A DNA stretch of 64,000 bases from UBA6107 sp963814295 (GTDB lineage Bacteria > Chloroflexota > Anaerolineae > Anaerolineales > Anaerolineaceae): positions 299,197-363,196 of the forward strand of contig CAWFCH010000008.1 in NCBI GenBank assembly GCA_963814295.1, read 5' to 3'. A model generated the notes under the pieces. The model had not been told where the DNA came from. It worked only from the letters and a program-made list of their open reading frames with translations, and made no database searches. Made by a program: the position numbers and the translations under genes. Below are positions 10,166 to 19,900 of the stretch, in pieces (positions within the stretch are counted from its first letter, which is position 1; the number at the start of each line of letters is the position of its first letter).

Positions 10166-10294
10166 AATTGAAATTTTTAAGCTAAGATGTAGGGGATTTG
10201 CTTGCCTTTTAAATTCAATTGGTATATCATTGAATATGCGTTTGGGAGAAGAACGCAAAAAAAACTGTAATACAATATCCAAGGAGGAGTAAAA

Positions 10295-11359
10295 GTGAAA
10301 AAAACATTGTTCGTTCTGATTTCCGTGCTGGTGCTGAGCACCCTTGTTCTGAGTGCTTGCGCCCAGCCAACCGCGGCACCGACGGCTGCCCCAACTGCGG
10401 CACCCGTTATGACGGAAGCCCCTGTAGCTACCGAGGCGCCGACGGTTGCACCAACAGAACCACCCGCTGAATTGGGATCTGCTGACAGCCCGATCATTAT
10501 CGCTCTCGCCCCATCAGCCACTGCTGAGCAGTTGACGGTTGGTGGTGAAGCCATTGCGGCAAAAATGAAAGAGCTGACTGGCCTCAACTTCGAAGTGATT
10601 ATCCCCAACAGCTACACCGCGTTGATCGAAGCCATGGCCTCAGGTAACGCGCACGTTGGATTCATGCCCACCCTCGCATACCTTTTAGGCAAGCAGGCTG
10701 GTGCGATGGAAGTTCAGTTGGTTGTCGTCCGTAATGGTTCCGACTTCTATGGTGCGCAGTTTATCGCTCACGCTGATATGGGCTTCACCCCTTACTTTGA
10801 TGTCGCAACCAACACTAACACCGCTGACGCCGCGACCGCGCTTGCCCAGTTCGGCGGCAAACGCCCCTGCTTTACCGATCCCCTCTCAGTCTCAGGTTAT
10901 GTCATCCCCAGTGGTGTCCTTAAGGAACAGGGCGTGGAATTCAAGACCCCTGCTGCTGTCCAGGGTCATCCCGCGGTAGTACAGGCTTTATATGCTGGTG
11001 TTAACACTACCGGTGAAACACCGGTTGGAGCCATTTGCGATTTCGGCGCCACCTACATTGATGCCCGCACCAGCGACAAGATCCATGCTGATGTGAACGA
11101 GAAAATCGTCGTCATCTGGAGAACTGATAACATCATCCCCAATGACAACATTTCCTTCTCAACCGCCATGCCCGCAGATATTGGCGCAATGGTCTATGAT
11201 GGTTTTGTAGCCATGGCTGCCGATGAAGCTGGCCTGGAAATCCTCAAGAACGCCGGGTATGAGATCCAGGGTCTGAAACCCGCGGAAGATTCCTTCTACG
11301 ATGCCTTCCGCTCAGCCCTGCAGGCTTCTGGTGTGGATATCACCACCATGGTGAAATAA
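10295..11359 (+). CDS. phnD: PhnD-type phosphonate/phosphate-ester binding lipoprotein
   Basis: A 354-residue lipoprotein starting at GTG 10295 behind AAGGAGGAGT. The signal peptide ends in LVLSAC (lipobox). A low-complexity Pro/Thr/Ala/Glu linker (about residues 24-55) tethers the binding domain. The domain shows the PhnD hallmarks LTGLNFEVIIPNSYTALIEA, GNAHVGFMPTLAYLL and KRPCFTDPLSVSGYVIPSG. It should capture a phosphonate, phosphite or similar anion for the PhnC/PhnE transporter encoded next. No C-P lyase or phosphonatase is visible, so the ligand is unknown. Confidence 0.9.
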   Translation: MKKTLFVLISVLVLSTLVLSACAQPTAAPTAAPTAAPVMTEAPVATEAPTVAPTEPPAELGSADSPIIIALAPSATAEQLTVGGEAIAAKMKELTGLNFEVIIPNSYTALIEAMASGNAHVGFMPTLAYLLGKQAGAMEVQLVVVRNGSDFYGAQFIAHADMGFTPYFDVATNTNTADAATALAQFGGKRPCFTDPLSVSGYVIPSGVLKEQGVEFKTPAAVQGHPAVVQALYAGVNTTGETPVGAICDFGATYIDARTSDKIHADVNEKIVVIWRTDNIIPNDNISFSTAMPADIGAMVYDGFVAMAADEAGLEILKNAGYEIQGLKPAEDSFYDAFRSALQASGVDITTMVK

Positions 11360-11373
11360 GCTTTCCCGCTCAT

Positions 11374-11410
11374 TTGGAGGGGGGGATTTCTCCCCCCTCC
11401 AATTTTTTTT
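11374..11410 (+). terminator. Strong intrinsic terminator/attenuator between phnD and phnC
   Basis: A G-rich/C-rich stem of about 12 bp (TTGGAGGGGGG... / ...CCCCCCTCCAA) followed by eight T. It sits inside the apparent phnD-phnC transcription unit, so it probably lets the binding protein be made in excess over the transporter. Confidence 0.85.
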
Positions 11411-11438
11411 CTTAATCACAGATAAAAAGGACTAAACC

Positions 11439-12206
11439 GTGCTCAAAGTTGAACATTTGACTAAGGTTTACCCCAATGGAACGGTGGCATTAAAGGACGT
11501 TAGTTTTGAGGTGCCGGATGGGGAATTTTTGGTCGTCATTGGATTATCTGGTTCAGGCAAATCCACGCTGCTGCGCTGCATCAACCGGCTCATCGATCCC
11601 ACTGAAGGAAAAATTACTATGGATGGGATCGACATCACTGCCGCCAAGGGGGCCGAACTGCGCCATATCCGCCGGCAAATCGGCATGATCTTTCAGCATT
11701 TCAACCTGGTTAAACGCTCCAACGTGATGACCAATGTGTTGAATGGCCGTCTTGGGTACTTAAATCCCTGGACTTCTACCCTGGGGATATTCCCCCACGT
11801 TGAGAAGGAACGCGCCATCGCCGCGATGACTCGTGTTGGAATCGCGGAAAAGGTCAGCAGCCGGGCAGATGCGCTTTCAGGCGGGCAGCAGCAGCGCGTT
11901 GGTATTGCACGAACGCTGATGCAGGAACCAAAATTGATCCTGGCGGATGAACCGGTCGCGAGCCTTGACCCCGTGCTGGCGCATTCGATCATGCAGTACA
12001 TTGAAAAATTAAACAAAGAAGACAACGTAAGTGTCATTTGCAGCCTGCACTACCTGGATCTCATTCAGCGCTACGCTGAACGGGTGATCGGTCTGAAGGA
12101 TGGCATCAATGTATTTGAGGGGTTGCCGACAGAGATCAATCGTGTGAAATTCAAAGAGATATACGGTGAGGAAGCGCAGGACTTGCGCGCCACCGAGCTT
12201 GAATGA
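11439..12206 (+). CDS. phnC: PhnC-type phosphonate ABC transporter ATPase
   Basis: A 255-residue ABC ATPase. Walker A is GLSGSGKST near residues 34-42, the Q-loop follows in IGMIFQHFNLV, the signature is LSGGQQQRVGIARTL and Walker B is LILADEPVASLD. The phrase RRQIGMIFQHFNLVKRSNV is typical of PhnC. The start at 11439 is a GTG (GTGCTCAAAGTTG) with AAAAGGA upstream. The gene overlaps the first permease by four bases (ATGA), indicating translational coupling. Confidence 0.93.
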   Translation: MLKVEHLTKVYPNGTVALKDVSFEVPDGEFLVVIGLSGSGKSTLLRCINRLIDPTEGKITMDGIDITAAKGAELRHIRRQIGMIFQHFNLVKRSNVMTNVLNGRLGYLNPWTSTLGIFPHVEKERAIAAMTRVGIAEKVSSRADALSGGQQQRVGIARTLMQEPKLILADEPVASLDPVLAHSIMQYIEKLNKEDNVSVICSLHYLDLIQRYAERVIGLKDGINVFEGLPTEINRVKFKEIYGEEAQDLRATELE

Positions 12207-13573
12207 CCTTCATGGCTGAAAAATCGACTCGCTCCAGGCTAGTTTCAATCATCCTTTCCGTCCTTGTACCTGGACTGGGACAATTATTCCAGAGAAAATA
12301 TCGTGCCGCGATTGCCATTTTCCTGGCAGTCGCCACGTCGATCGCTGTTGTCGCTTGGTACGGAAAACCGACCTGGTATATTCTTCCGGCACTCATGTGG
12401 CTGTGGAATATTTGGGACGTGGCATCACTACCCAAAGGGCGAAACGCCATTATCCCAATTTTCCTGTGGCTTATCATGGCTTATGGAATTGGCGGGCAGG
12501 TAACCGAATTCAACCTGAAAGCTCTGGTCGAGAACTCATCGCGCGCGAAAGACATTGTTAGCTCGATGTTTAAACTCGATTTTACCCAACCAAGAGCTGA
12601 GAAACTGGAAGGCTTTACTGATATCCAGTCTCCCTGCTCCGCTGAACCCCCTCTCCCCGACCGCACAGTGAACGGCATCCGTGTATATGTCGTAGAGCCT
12701 TGCGCGACGGTTGGTGAGACGATCACTGTAAAGGGTGAAGGGTTCTGGCCGAATACGACCACGGTGTTTTACTGGCAGAATCCGATCGGCGGTAAGGCGA
12801 TGGAAGCGCAAGCTACCTCAGACGCGAATGGGAATGTGACACTGGAGTGGTTGATTTCCCCGTATATTCATAGCACAGCGCCGGACCCTACAGTGCCACA
12901 GATTCACCGCATCAAGGCCTCGCAGTCACGTCCAATAGGTGGAATTGAACTCTCGGATGTCGGCGGGTATGTTGTCCAGGGTATATACGAGACTCTGGCT
13001 CTGGCGTTCCTCTCCACGATCGTAGGCGCTCTCATTGCCATTCCCTTTGGTTTCCTGGCTGCCCGTAACCTGATGACCGGCAACCCGGTCACCGCGGTGA
13101 TATACATTGTCATCAGGACGATACTGAATATTGTACGCTCGATAGAGGCGTTGATCCTGGCAATCATATTTGTCATCATCGTCGGCCTGGGACCTTTCCC
13201 GGGTATGATCGCTATTACCATCCACACAATCGCGGCTCTCGGTAAGTTATATTCTGAAGTCATCGAGGGTATTGATACTGGCCCAATCGAGGCGGTAAAA
13301 GCCACTGGCGCTAACTGGTTACAGGTGGTGCGCTACGCGGTCGTTCCGCAAGTTATCCCCACATTTACAGCACTTACCATTTATCGTTGGGATATCAATA
13401 TACGATCCTCAACGATCATCGGTTTTGTCGGTGGGGGCGGTATTGGTTTCTTCCTGTGGCAATGGATCATTTTGCAGGATTACAGGGCGGTCGGCACCGC
13501 GTTCGTGGCAATCGCTGTTGTGGTGATTATCCTGGACTTCTTCAGTGCCCGCATCAGGGAACGGTTGGTGTGA
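12203..13573 (+). CDS. phnE: PhnE-type permease with extra N-terminal membrane and extracytoplasmic domains
   Basis: A 456-residue permease, much longer than the usual PhnE (about 260-280). Residues 1-90 form a membrane region with a VPGLGQLFQRKYR motif. Residues about 100-240 are predicted to face outside and contain a beta-sandwich-like repeat (ETITVKGEGFWPNTTTVFYW, then SDANGNVTLEW). The true permease domain occupies the C-terminal 210 residues, with the coupling sequence EGIDTGPIEAVKATGANWLQ. Start is 12203 (overlapping phnC) or the in-frame ATG at 12212. Transport role is firm by family; the function of the insert is unknown. Confidence 0.88.
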   Translation: MTFMAEKSTRSRLVSIILSVLVPGLGQLFQRKYRAAIAIFLAVATSIAVVAWYGKPTWYILPALMWLWNIWDVASLPKGRNAIIPIFLWLIMAYGIGGQVTEFNLKALVENSSRAKDIVSSMFKLDFTQPRAEKLEGFTDIQSPCSAEPPLPDRTVNGIRVYVVEPCATVGETITVKGEGFWPNTTTVFYWQNPIGGKAMEAQATSDANGNVTLEWLISPYIHSTAPDPTVPQIHRIKASQSRPIGGIELSDVGGYVVQGIYETLALAFLSTIVGALIAIPFGFLAARNLMTGNPVTAVIYIVIRTILNIVRSIEALILAIIFVIIVGLGPFPGMIAITIHTIAALGKLYSEVIEGIDTGPIEAVKATGANWLQVVRYAVVPQVIPTFTALTIYRWDINIRSSTIIGFVGGGGIGFFLWQWIILQDYRAVGTAFVAIAVVVIILDFFSARIRERLV

Positions 13574-13574
13574 T

Positions 13575-14720
13575 ATGGACACATTGAAAGCACTTTTTAA
13601 TTCACTGAAGCGGGTCCTTATCATCGTGGTGTTTGTTGTTTTACTTGTCCTGAGTATCCGTGTTACCGACCCGGACATGGTGAAACTGGTGTCGTCATTC
13701 CCCAAGGCGAAATCGATCATGGGTCAGTTGCTCAGCCCTGAGATTCTGGACAGGGAATCTGAACTGGTCACAGTTACTCAAGTTGTACCGGTGCCGTGCG
13801 GGAGTGTGGCAAACCCGGAAGTCCCAATAACGGGTCCTCGCATCACAATTAATCCGCCATGTGGGAATCCGAAGGATAAAGTAACAGTCAAGGGCTATGA
13901 CCTGCCGAAGAACGCCGAGCTTTCCATCCGCTGGGTGCTGCCGGAAGGTGGCTTACTGAGCATGAAGAACGCGGTCACGGATGCCAATGGTGAATTGACC
14001 GAGGTTATGGAATTACGCCCCATCACCGCTGCGGTCGATGGCACCCCGGCGCAGTTAGCCTTTGAAATTACCTTACCTGAAGGCAGAATTATCGCCTCGC
14101 AGACATTGAAAGATGTACTGGATGCGATGTTAGTTACCATCTTCATGGCGTTGATCGCGACCACTATTGGCACCATCATTGCAGTTCCCCTGAGTTTTTT
14201 GGCTGCATCCAACATCACCCGCAAAGGGTGGGTTGGGACGGCGATTTACTACGTGGTCAGGGGTTTCCTAAACATCATTCGCTCTTACGAGCCGTTGGTG
14301 CTGGCGACAATCTTTGCCATGATCGTTGGTTTCGGCAGCCCGTTCGCGGGTGTGATCGCCCTTTCGATCACGACAGCCGCGTCTTTAGGAAAAATGTTTT
14401 CAGAATCTGTCGAAGGAATTGATCCAGGGCCCATTGAGGCTGTCACCGCGACCGGTGCGAATAAACTACAGGTGGTCATGTATGCCGTTGTACCGCAGAT
14501 CATCCCGGATTTTCTCTCTTTTACCATCTACCACTGGGATATCAATGTGCGTATCTCGACTATCATCGGTTTTGTCGGTGGTGGGGGTATTGGCTACTTC
14601 CTCTCGCAGCGCATCAATACGCTGCAGTATTCACAGGCGGGTACAGCGCTGCTGGCGATCATCATCGTGGTCTGGGCGCTGGACTTTATGAGCTCAGAGA
14701 TTCGAAAGCAATTGGTATAA
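13575..14720 (+). CDS. phnE: Second PhnE-type permease with extracytoplasmic insert
   Basis: A 381-residue permease starting at the ATG at 13575, directly after the first permease gene. One N-terminal membrane helix is followed by an extracytoplasmic segment of about 120 residues with the same kind of motif as its neighbour (DKVTVKGYDLPKNAELSIRW, DANGELTEVMEL). The C-terminal permease domain has EGIDPGPIEAVTATGANKLQ as coupling motif. The two permeases probably form a heterodimer with PhnC. The unit ends at the hairpin 14741-14765. Confidence 0.88.
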   Translation: MDTLKALFNSLKRVLIIVVFVVLLVLSIRVTDPDMVKLVSSFPKAKSIMGQLLSPEILDRESELVTVTQVVPVPCGSVANPEVPITGPRITINPPCGNPKDKVTVKGYDLPKNAELSIRWVLPEGGLLSMKNAVTDANGELTEVMELRPITAAVDGTPAQLAFEITLPEGRIIASQTLKDVLDAMLVTIFMALIATTIGTIIAVPLSFLAASNITRKGWVGTAIYYVVRGFLNIIRSYEPLVLATIFAMIVGFGSPFAGVIALSITTAASLGKMFSESVEGIDPGPIEAVTATGANKLQVVMYAVVPQIIPDFLSFTIYHWDINVRISTIIGFVGGGGIGYFLSQRINTLQYSQAGTALLAIIIVVWALDFMSSEIRKQLV

Positions 14721-14740
14721 GGATGTTGTAAACGTGTTAA

Positions 14741-14771
14741 GGGCTGGTGATTTGTTCACCAGCCCTTTTTT
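14741..14771 (+). terminator. Intrinsic terminator after the phnDCEE unit
   Basis: A 10-bp perfect stem (GGGCTGGTGA / TCACCAGCCC) with loop TTTGT, followed by six T. It ends the plus-strand importer unit and overlaps the 3' end of the convergent lipoprotein gene. Confidence 0.9.
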
Positions 14772-15496
14772 ATTCCCCAAGGTCTATCCCGCATCCATCC
14801 AGCCAGGTCTGGGCGTTCGGTGCGAGGCTTCCCGCCAGATCCTGCATGGTCTCATCCAGCCATGGGATGGAGATAGGGAGACCGGTGAGGTCTTTGAGCA
14901 GGTTATCGAGGGTGTCAGGTAGGGTGGTGAATACACCTTCGCTGTCTATCATCCACGCGGCGAGTTGCAGGCTGATGAGCTCCTGTGTTTCGGTCTCGGC
15001 AGGCAGGTCTTTTTTGCACAGGCACTCCGCAAACAGTAGTTGTTTTCCCGCTTCCAGTTCCTCAACGCGGTAGGTTTTTTCAGGCGCGGGGAGTGCTTTT
15101 AGAGCATCAATGCTTAAGACAAAGGGCTTGATGATATCCGTTTTACCCTTTGCCATGTTAATTAAGGAAGGTTGCACCACCATCATGCCGCTGGTATCCT
15201 CTTCGGCGGAGATGAAAACCAGCCCGCAGGGAATTTCGATTTCAAGCGCATTTTCAGTATTGTTGTAAAGCTCGAGATCGATCGTCCTGCCGGTGAAGCT
15301 GCCCATCCCTACGTTACCGCGGATGCTGACGATGCTCACTTTGCCGTTCTGCCACCAGGTCGAGCAGCGAATTGGATTCAGGCAGAGGTGTGGGTTGCGG
15401 TCTGATAGAGTCCAGTAGGGAGGAAATTGCCGCGGGGAGAGAGCACGCCATCAACAGCATGCTGATCACCATGAGCGGGACGAGTTTGTTTTTCAT
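14770..15496 (-). CDS. Hypothetical lipoprotein, frameshifted
   Basis: Starts at 15496 (AGGAGAGATAA before ATG) with a short signal ending in a lipobox-like LLMACS, then a Pro/Ser-rich linker (residues about 30-42). The downstream part (NGKVSIVSIRGNVGMGSF onward, about 185 residues) is in another frame; one base change near 15343 joins them. The mature part mentions no known catalytic motif; it is rich in beta-type segments, with a Cys pair in FAECLCKKDL. I do not recognise the family. The broken frame could be real or a sequence error; the downstream frame shows no internal stop, so decay would be recent. Confidence 0.6.
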
Positions 15497-15534
15497 TTAT
15501 CTCTCCTGTTTTCAGGTCGCAGTTCTTCGTTCTG

Positions 15535-16329
15535 CTATAAAATCCCCGACAGCCGGTAGTACCACATACCGAAGTATTCCTTCATCGTCTTGGTGATGGT
15601 GGAGATGTGCGAGTAGGAGGGCAGCAGGTCAAGAATGAACTCCTGGATCGTGGGGTGGGTGAGGCTTGCCCAGCCATCTTCCGTGATGCTGAAGTCCACC
15701 GGCGCCGGAATGACCGGGCAGCCCTGTCCTTCGAACAGCGCGACCGATCTGGGCATGTGGAAAGCCGAGGTCACCAGGATGACCCGTTCGTAACCATTGG
15801 TTTTAATGATCTCGCAGCTGAATTCAGCGTCCTGTTGGGTGTTCAGCGATTGATTCTGGATGATTATGTCTTCTGGCGGAATGCCGAGCATCTCCATCAG
15901 CGTGGCCATATCATCCGCCGGGGTGGAAGGGGAATCGTTGATGAAATCGATATCCCCGCCGCTCAACAGGATGATAGGCGCGGCTTTCTGCTGGTACAGT
16001 TTGATGCCGTATAGCACGCGGTCCGCTGCAGCGTTGACCTCTACCATGCTGCGTGGGGCGATATGGGGCTCAGTGCCGCCGCCCAGGACGACGATCACAT
16101 CTCCGGTGCTGCCCTCCGGCAGCGGCGGGTAGCGCCACTCCAGCGTGCGGGCAAAAGCAGTGGCGGTATATTTATTTCCAGCGACCAGCAGCACAACAAA
16201 GGCGATGATCAGGAAGGTAAGCGCCAGGCGGCGCTTCTTCCAGAAGATTAAGGTCAGGATGATAAGCAGGGTGATGAACCCGGCAGGGTATAAGAAAAGA
16301 GGGAGAAATTTCGATAAAAAAATGTTCAT
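15535..16329 (-). CDS. YdcF/SanA-like (DUF218) membrane protein
   Basis: A 264-residue protein with two N-terminal membrane helices (about residues 5-50), followed by the DUF218 fold. Diagnostic stretches are DVIVVLGGGTEPH, PIILLSGGD and VTSAFHMPRSVALFEGQG. Relatives (ElyC, SanA, YdcF) affect envelope integrity or lipid carriers; the chemistry is unsettled. The DUF218 residues Gly-Gly-Gly, Ser-Gly-Gly and His-Met-Arg-Arg/Pro-Arg are in order. The neighbouring lipoprotein follows on the same strand 38 bases downstream. Confidence 0.85.
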   Translation of the reverse strand: MNIFLSKFLPLFLYPAGFITLLIILTLIFWKKRRLALTFLIIAFVVLLVAGNKYTATAFARTLEWRYPPLPEGSTGDVIVVLGGGTEPHIAPRSMVEVNAAADRVLYGIKLYQQKAAPIILLSGGDIDFINDSPSTPADDMATLMEMLGIPPEDIIIQNQSLNTQQDAEFSCEIIKTNGYERVILVTSAFHMPRSVALFEGQGCPVIPAPVDFSITEDGWASLTHPTIQEFILDLLPSYSHISTITKTMKEYFGMWYYRLSGIL

Positions 16330-16367
16330 AAAAACCTTTCAAAACGGATAAATACTGTCTAAATACA

Positions 16368-16395
16368 TTGACTTTTCAGGAATTATTGATACACT
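16368..16395 (+). promoter_or_regulatory. Possible sigma70 promoter for the DUF5684-like gene
   Basis: TTGACT at 16368-16373 and TACACT at 16390-16395 with a 16-base gap, 28 bases before the start at 16423, which has its own AAAAAGGAGG ribosome site. Matches are approximate. Confidence 0.4.
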
Positions 16396-16422
16396 GTAAT
16401 CATAACTTAAAAAGGAGGATGT

Positions 16423-16827
16423 ATGAATTACAACTACGATTCTGGACTTGGATTTGGGTACTATTTCTTCATTTTCTTGGTAGGAGTTTTTTCCATAGTT
16501 TCTTTATGGAAAATATTTGTAAAAGCTGGTAAACCCGGCTGGGCGTCGATTGTCCCGATCTACAATTTCCTGGTGGAACTTGAAATCATTGGACGTCCAT
16601 GGTGGTGGCTGCTGCTTTTACTGGTACCCCTGGTAAACGTAGTGATCGCGGTCATGATCCTGTTTGACCTGGCCAAAGTGTTCGGGAAAGGGACCGGATT
16701 CGGATTGGGGTTGGTTTTCCTCTCCGTTATATTCATGGGGATTTTAGCGTTTGGAGACGCCAAATATCTCGGTCCAATCGCGGGGCAGCCAACCATGTAC
16801 ACCCCTCCACCCAGTTCACAGCTATAG
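16423..16827 (+). CDS. Small membrane protein, DUF5684-like
   Basis: A 134-residue protein with four predicted membrane helices. The pattern KAGKPGWASIVPIYN followed by a Trp-rich helix, LFDLAKVFGKGTGFGLGL and a closing LAFGDAKYLGP is the hallmark of the DUF5684 family, often annotated as signal-peptidase-like without catalytic residues. It has a good Shine-Dalgarno (AAAGGAGGATGT) and its own terminator (16846-16872), so it is probably monocistronic. Function unknown. Confidence 0.82.
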   Translation: MNYNYDSGLGFGYYFFIFLVGVFSIVSLWKIFVKAGKPGWASIVPIYNFLVELEIIGRPWWWLLLLLVPLVNVVIAVMILFDLAKVFGKGTGFGLGLVFLSVIFMGILAFGDAKYLGPIAGQPTMYTPPPSSQL

Positions 16828-16845
16828 AAAAATATCTTTACCAAG

Positions 16846-16874
16846 AATAAGAGTCCGATAGGGCTCTTATTTTG
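16846..16874 (+). terminator. Intrinsic terminator after DUF5684-like gene
   Basis: Stem AATAAGAG(t)CC / GG(g)CTCTTATT with loop GATA, followed by TTTG. It separates this gene from the large regulator gene. Confidence 0.8.
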
Positions 16875-16940
16875 TTTATAATACGACTAGACATATTCGT
16901 TAAGCCCATCAGTGCACAGACTGGATTATAGTTAAAACAT

Positions 16941-19900
16941 ATGCCTCCAGATCTTCCGGTTATCCGCACGAAAACACTTATTCCCCGACGCCGGAGCGAG
17001 ATACTTTCGCGTCCCCGCTTGCTTACCGTCCTGGATAATATGCTGGACCTCAAGCTACTGATTGTTGCTGCGCCGGCGGGGTACGGCAAGACATCACTAC
17101 TGGTTGACTTTTCCCACCACACCCAGGTGCCCATCTGCTGGTACGCCCTGGATCCGCTCGACAATGATCCCAAGCGCTTCATTGCCCATTTCATCGCTGC
17201 CATCCAGGGAAAATTCCCGGCTTTTGGGCAAATGGCGCTGGCAGCCTTGGCCGACCTGAGCCAGGATAAAATGAACCTGGATCCGGTCATTTCAGCGATC
17301 GTCAATGATGCCTACGAAAATATTACCGAGCATTTCATATTTGTGCTGGATGATTATCACCTGGTGCGCGATTGTAAACCGATTGAATTGTTCATTAACC
17401 GCATCATCCAGGAATCTGCGGAGAACTGCCATTATGTGATCGCTTCGCGCACCCTGCTAACGCTGCCTGACCTCAGCCTGCTGGTGGCACGCTCCCAGGT
17501 GGATGGCTTGAGTTTTGAGGAGCTGGCTTTTTTGCCGGAAGAGATCAAACAATTGATGGCGGTGAATTATCACCAGTCCTTATCAGACCAAAGAGCCGAA
17601 GAAATGATCACCCGTACCGAGGGGTGGATCACCGGATTGCTATTGACCGCCCAACTCTCTCCCAAGGGTCCCTACGAACGCAGCCGAGTCGAAAAAGTTT
17701 CAGGGGTGGGTATATATGAATACCTGACCCAGCAGGTTTTTGAACGACAGTCTCTTGCGATGCAGAGTTTCCTGTTGCGAACCTCCTTATTAGAGGAGTT
17801 TGACGCCAGCCTGTGCGAAAGAATCGTTGGCAAGTCACTGGGTTTGGAGGGGCAGAACTGGGATGAGGTGATCGAGAAAATCCAGCGAGATAACCTCTTT
17901 GTGCTGCCGGTGGGAGATGAAACACTTTTCCTGCGATACCATCATCTTTTCCGTGACTTCCTGCAGAACCGCATGCGCGTGGAAAGACCTGAGGAAACAC
18001 GCAGGATTGAATCCGAATTGGCACTCTATTACGAAAGCGTGCAGGAATGGGAAAGAGCAATCTCCATCTGCTTCAGGATTGGTACGCCTGAACAACAGGT
18101 GGAGATAATTCGCAAGGCTGCGCCGTCAATGATCCTCAGCGGCAGGCTGGTGACCTTATCGGACTGGCTTGACGCCCTGCCCGGGCGTCTGGGGGAAAAG
18201 AAACCGGAGCTTTTATCAATCCGTGGTTCCATTGCTATGCTCAGGGGTGACTTTAAAGCAAGCCTTGAGCTGCTTGACGCTGCCATCCGCGACTTGCGAA
18301 CTGCCGGGTCGGCTGAAGAACTGGCCGCAGCGCTCATCCGGCGCAGTGCCATTAACCGGCACCTGGGTCATTATGAGACCGCGTTAAAAGACACCCAGGA
18401 TGCCATTGAATTGACCAGACCGCCGTTTGGCGCACCGCAAAATTATGCCGAAGCATTACGCGCGGAAGGCCTGGTATATTTACAGACCGGGGAGTTAAAT
18501 GATGCACAATGGAAACTGCGTGAATCGTATCGCCGTTTTCAGGACCTGGGAATGGAATCTGATGCCGCTAAAGTTCTTTTAGACCTTGGCGTGGTGTACT
18601 CCGCGCGGGCAGACCTGGACCAAAGTGAAAAGTGCTTTATGAGTTCGCTTGAATACTGGCAGGCCGTGCAATCCCCGCTTTGGTTGGCTAACGTACTGAA
18701 TAATGTTGGTATGTTGCAATACCAACGAAGCCACTATGAGCAGGCAGCTGTCACTCTAGAAAGATCATTGTCCTATTCAAGGATGGCTAATCCCAGGATG
18801 GAGGGGTACGTGCTCACCAGCCTGGGTGACCTTTACCGCGACGTACGTGCGCTCAAAGAAGCCAGGCAGGCTTACGGGCAGGCGGTGGAAGTACTGCAAA
18901 AGACCAGTGACCTGTCATTGGATGTCTATCTCACGCTCGCGATGGCAACGCTTGATCGTATTACTGGTTATCAATCATCAGCGCAGCAGCAGATTTCTTT
19001 GGCACTGGAAAAAGCACAGAAAAGTGGATCAAAATACGAACTGAATCTCTGCCTGCTTGAACAGGCAGTGCTGGACCTTAAGAATGATAAATCATCGGAT
19101 CTGGGACTGACATTCAAACAGCTGGAAGATTATTTCACAGCGGCGGGCTATCAGCTTGAGGGGTTCAGGGCTTCGGTGTACAGAGTGCTGGCAGGGTTGA
19201 ATGAACGCGGCGGGTTTTCACAGGATGAGGGCAGCGAAATCTCCTTCCCAAATGCGGAGGGTAGCCTGCATCAGTCGTTGGTCCAGATTGGAATGGAGTT
19301 CAGGACGATCCTGGAGAATATTACGTCAGATGCGGAACTATTCCCGGCAATTGCTCAATTACTTGATGAAGTGGCAGTATTTGAGAAACGGCTACCACAA
19401 ATTCACCGGGTGATCCGGCGCCATTCATCAGCGGTGGATTTTGCCAACCCCAAGTTGACCATTCGCGGTTTTGGTCGTATGCAGGTACGCCTGGGTAACC
19501 GCATTGTCACAGGAAAGGATTGGAAGACCCAGATGGTCCGCGACCTCTTCTTTTATCTCCTCTCGCATCCTGAAGGTGTGACCAAGGAGGAAGTCGGTAC
19601 GGCATTCTGGCCGGATGCTGACCGTGACACGGTCAAATTACGCTTTAAAAACTCCATTTACAGGTTGAGAAGGGCAGTCGGTAAAGACTCTGTGTCGTTT
19701 GATGACGACGTATACCGCTTCAACCGCTCCATAGATTACGATTATGACGTTGATACTTTTATTATTGAACTGGAGAATGCTAAAAAAGCGCAGGTGATGG
19801 AGGAAGCAATCGAGCATTACCGGGCAGCAATTGCCAATTATCACGGGTCGCTGCTACCCAAAATCGACCAAGACTGGGTGCTTGTCGCGAGGGAACAATA

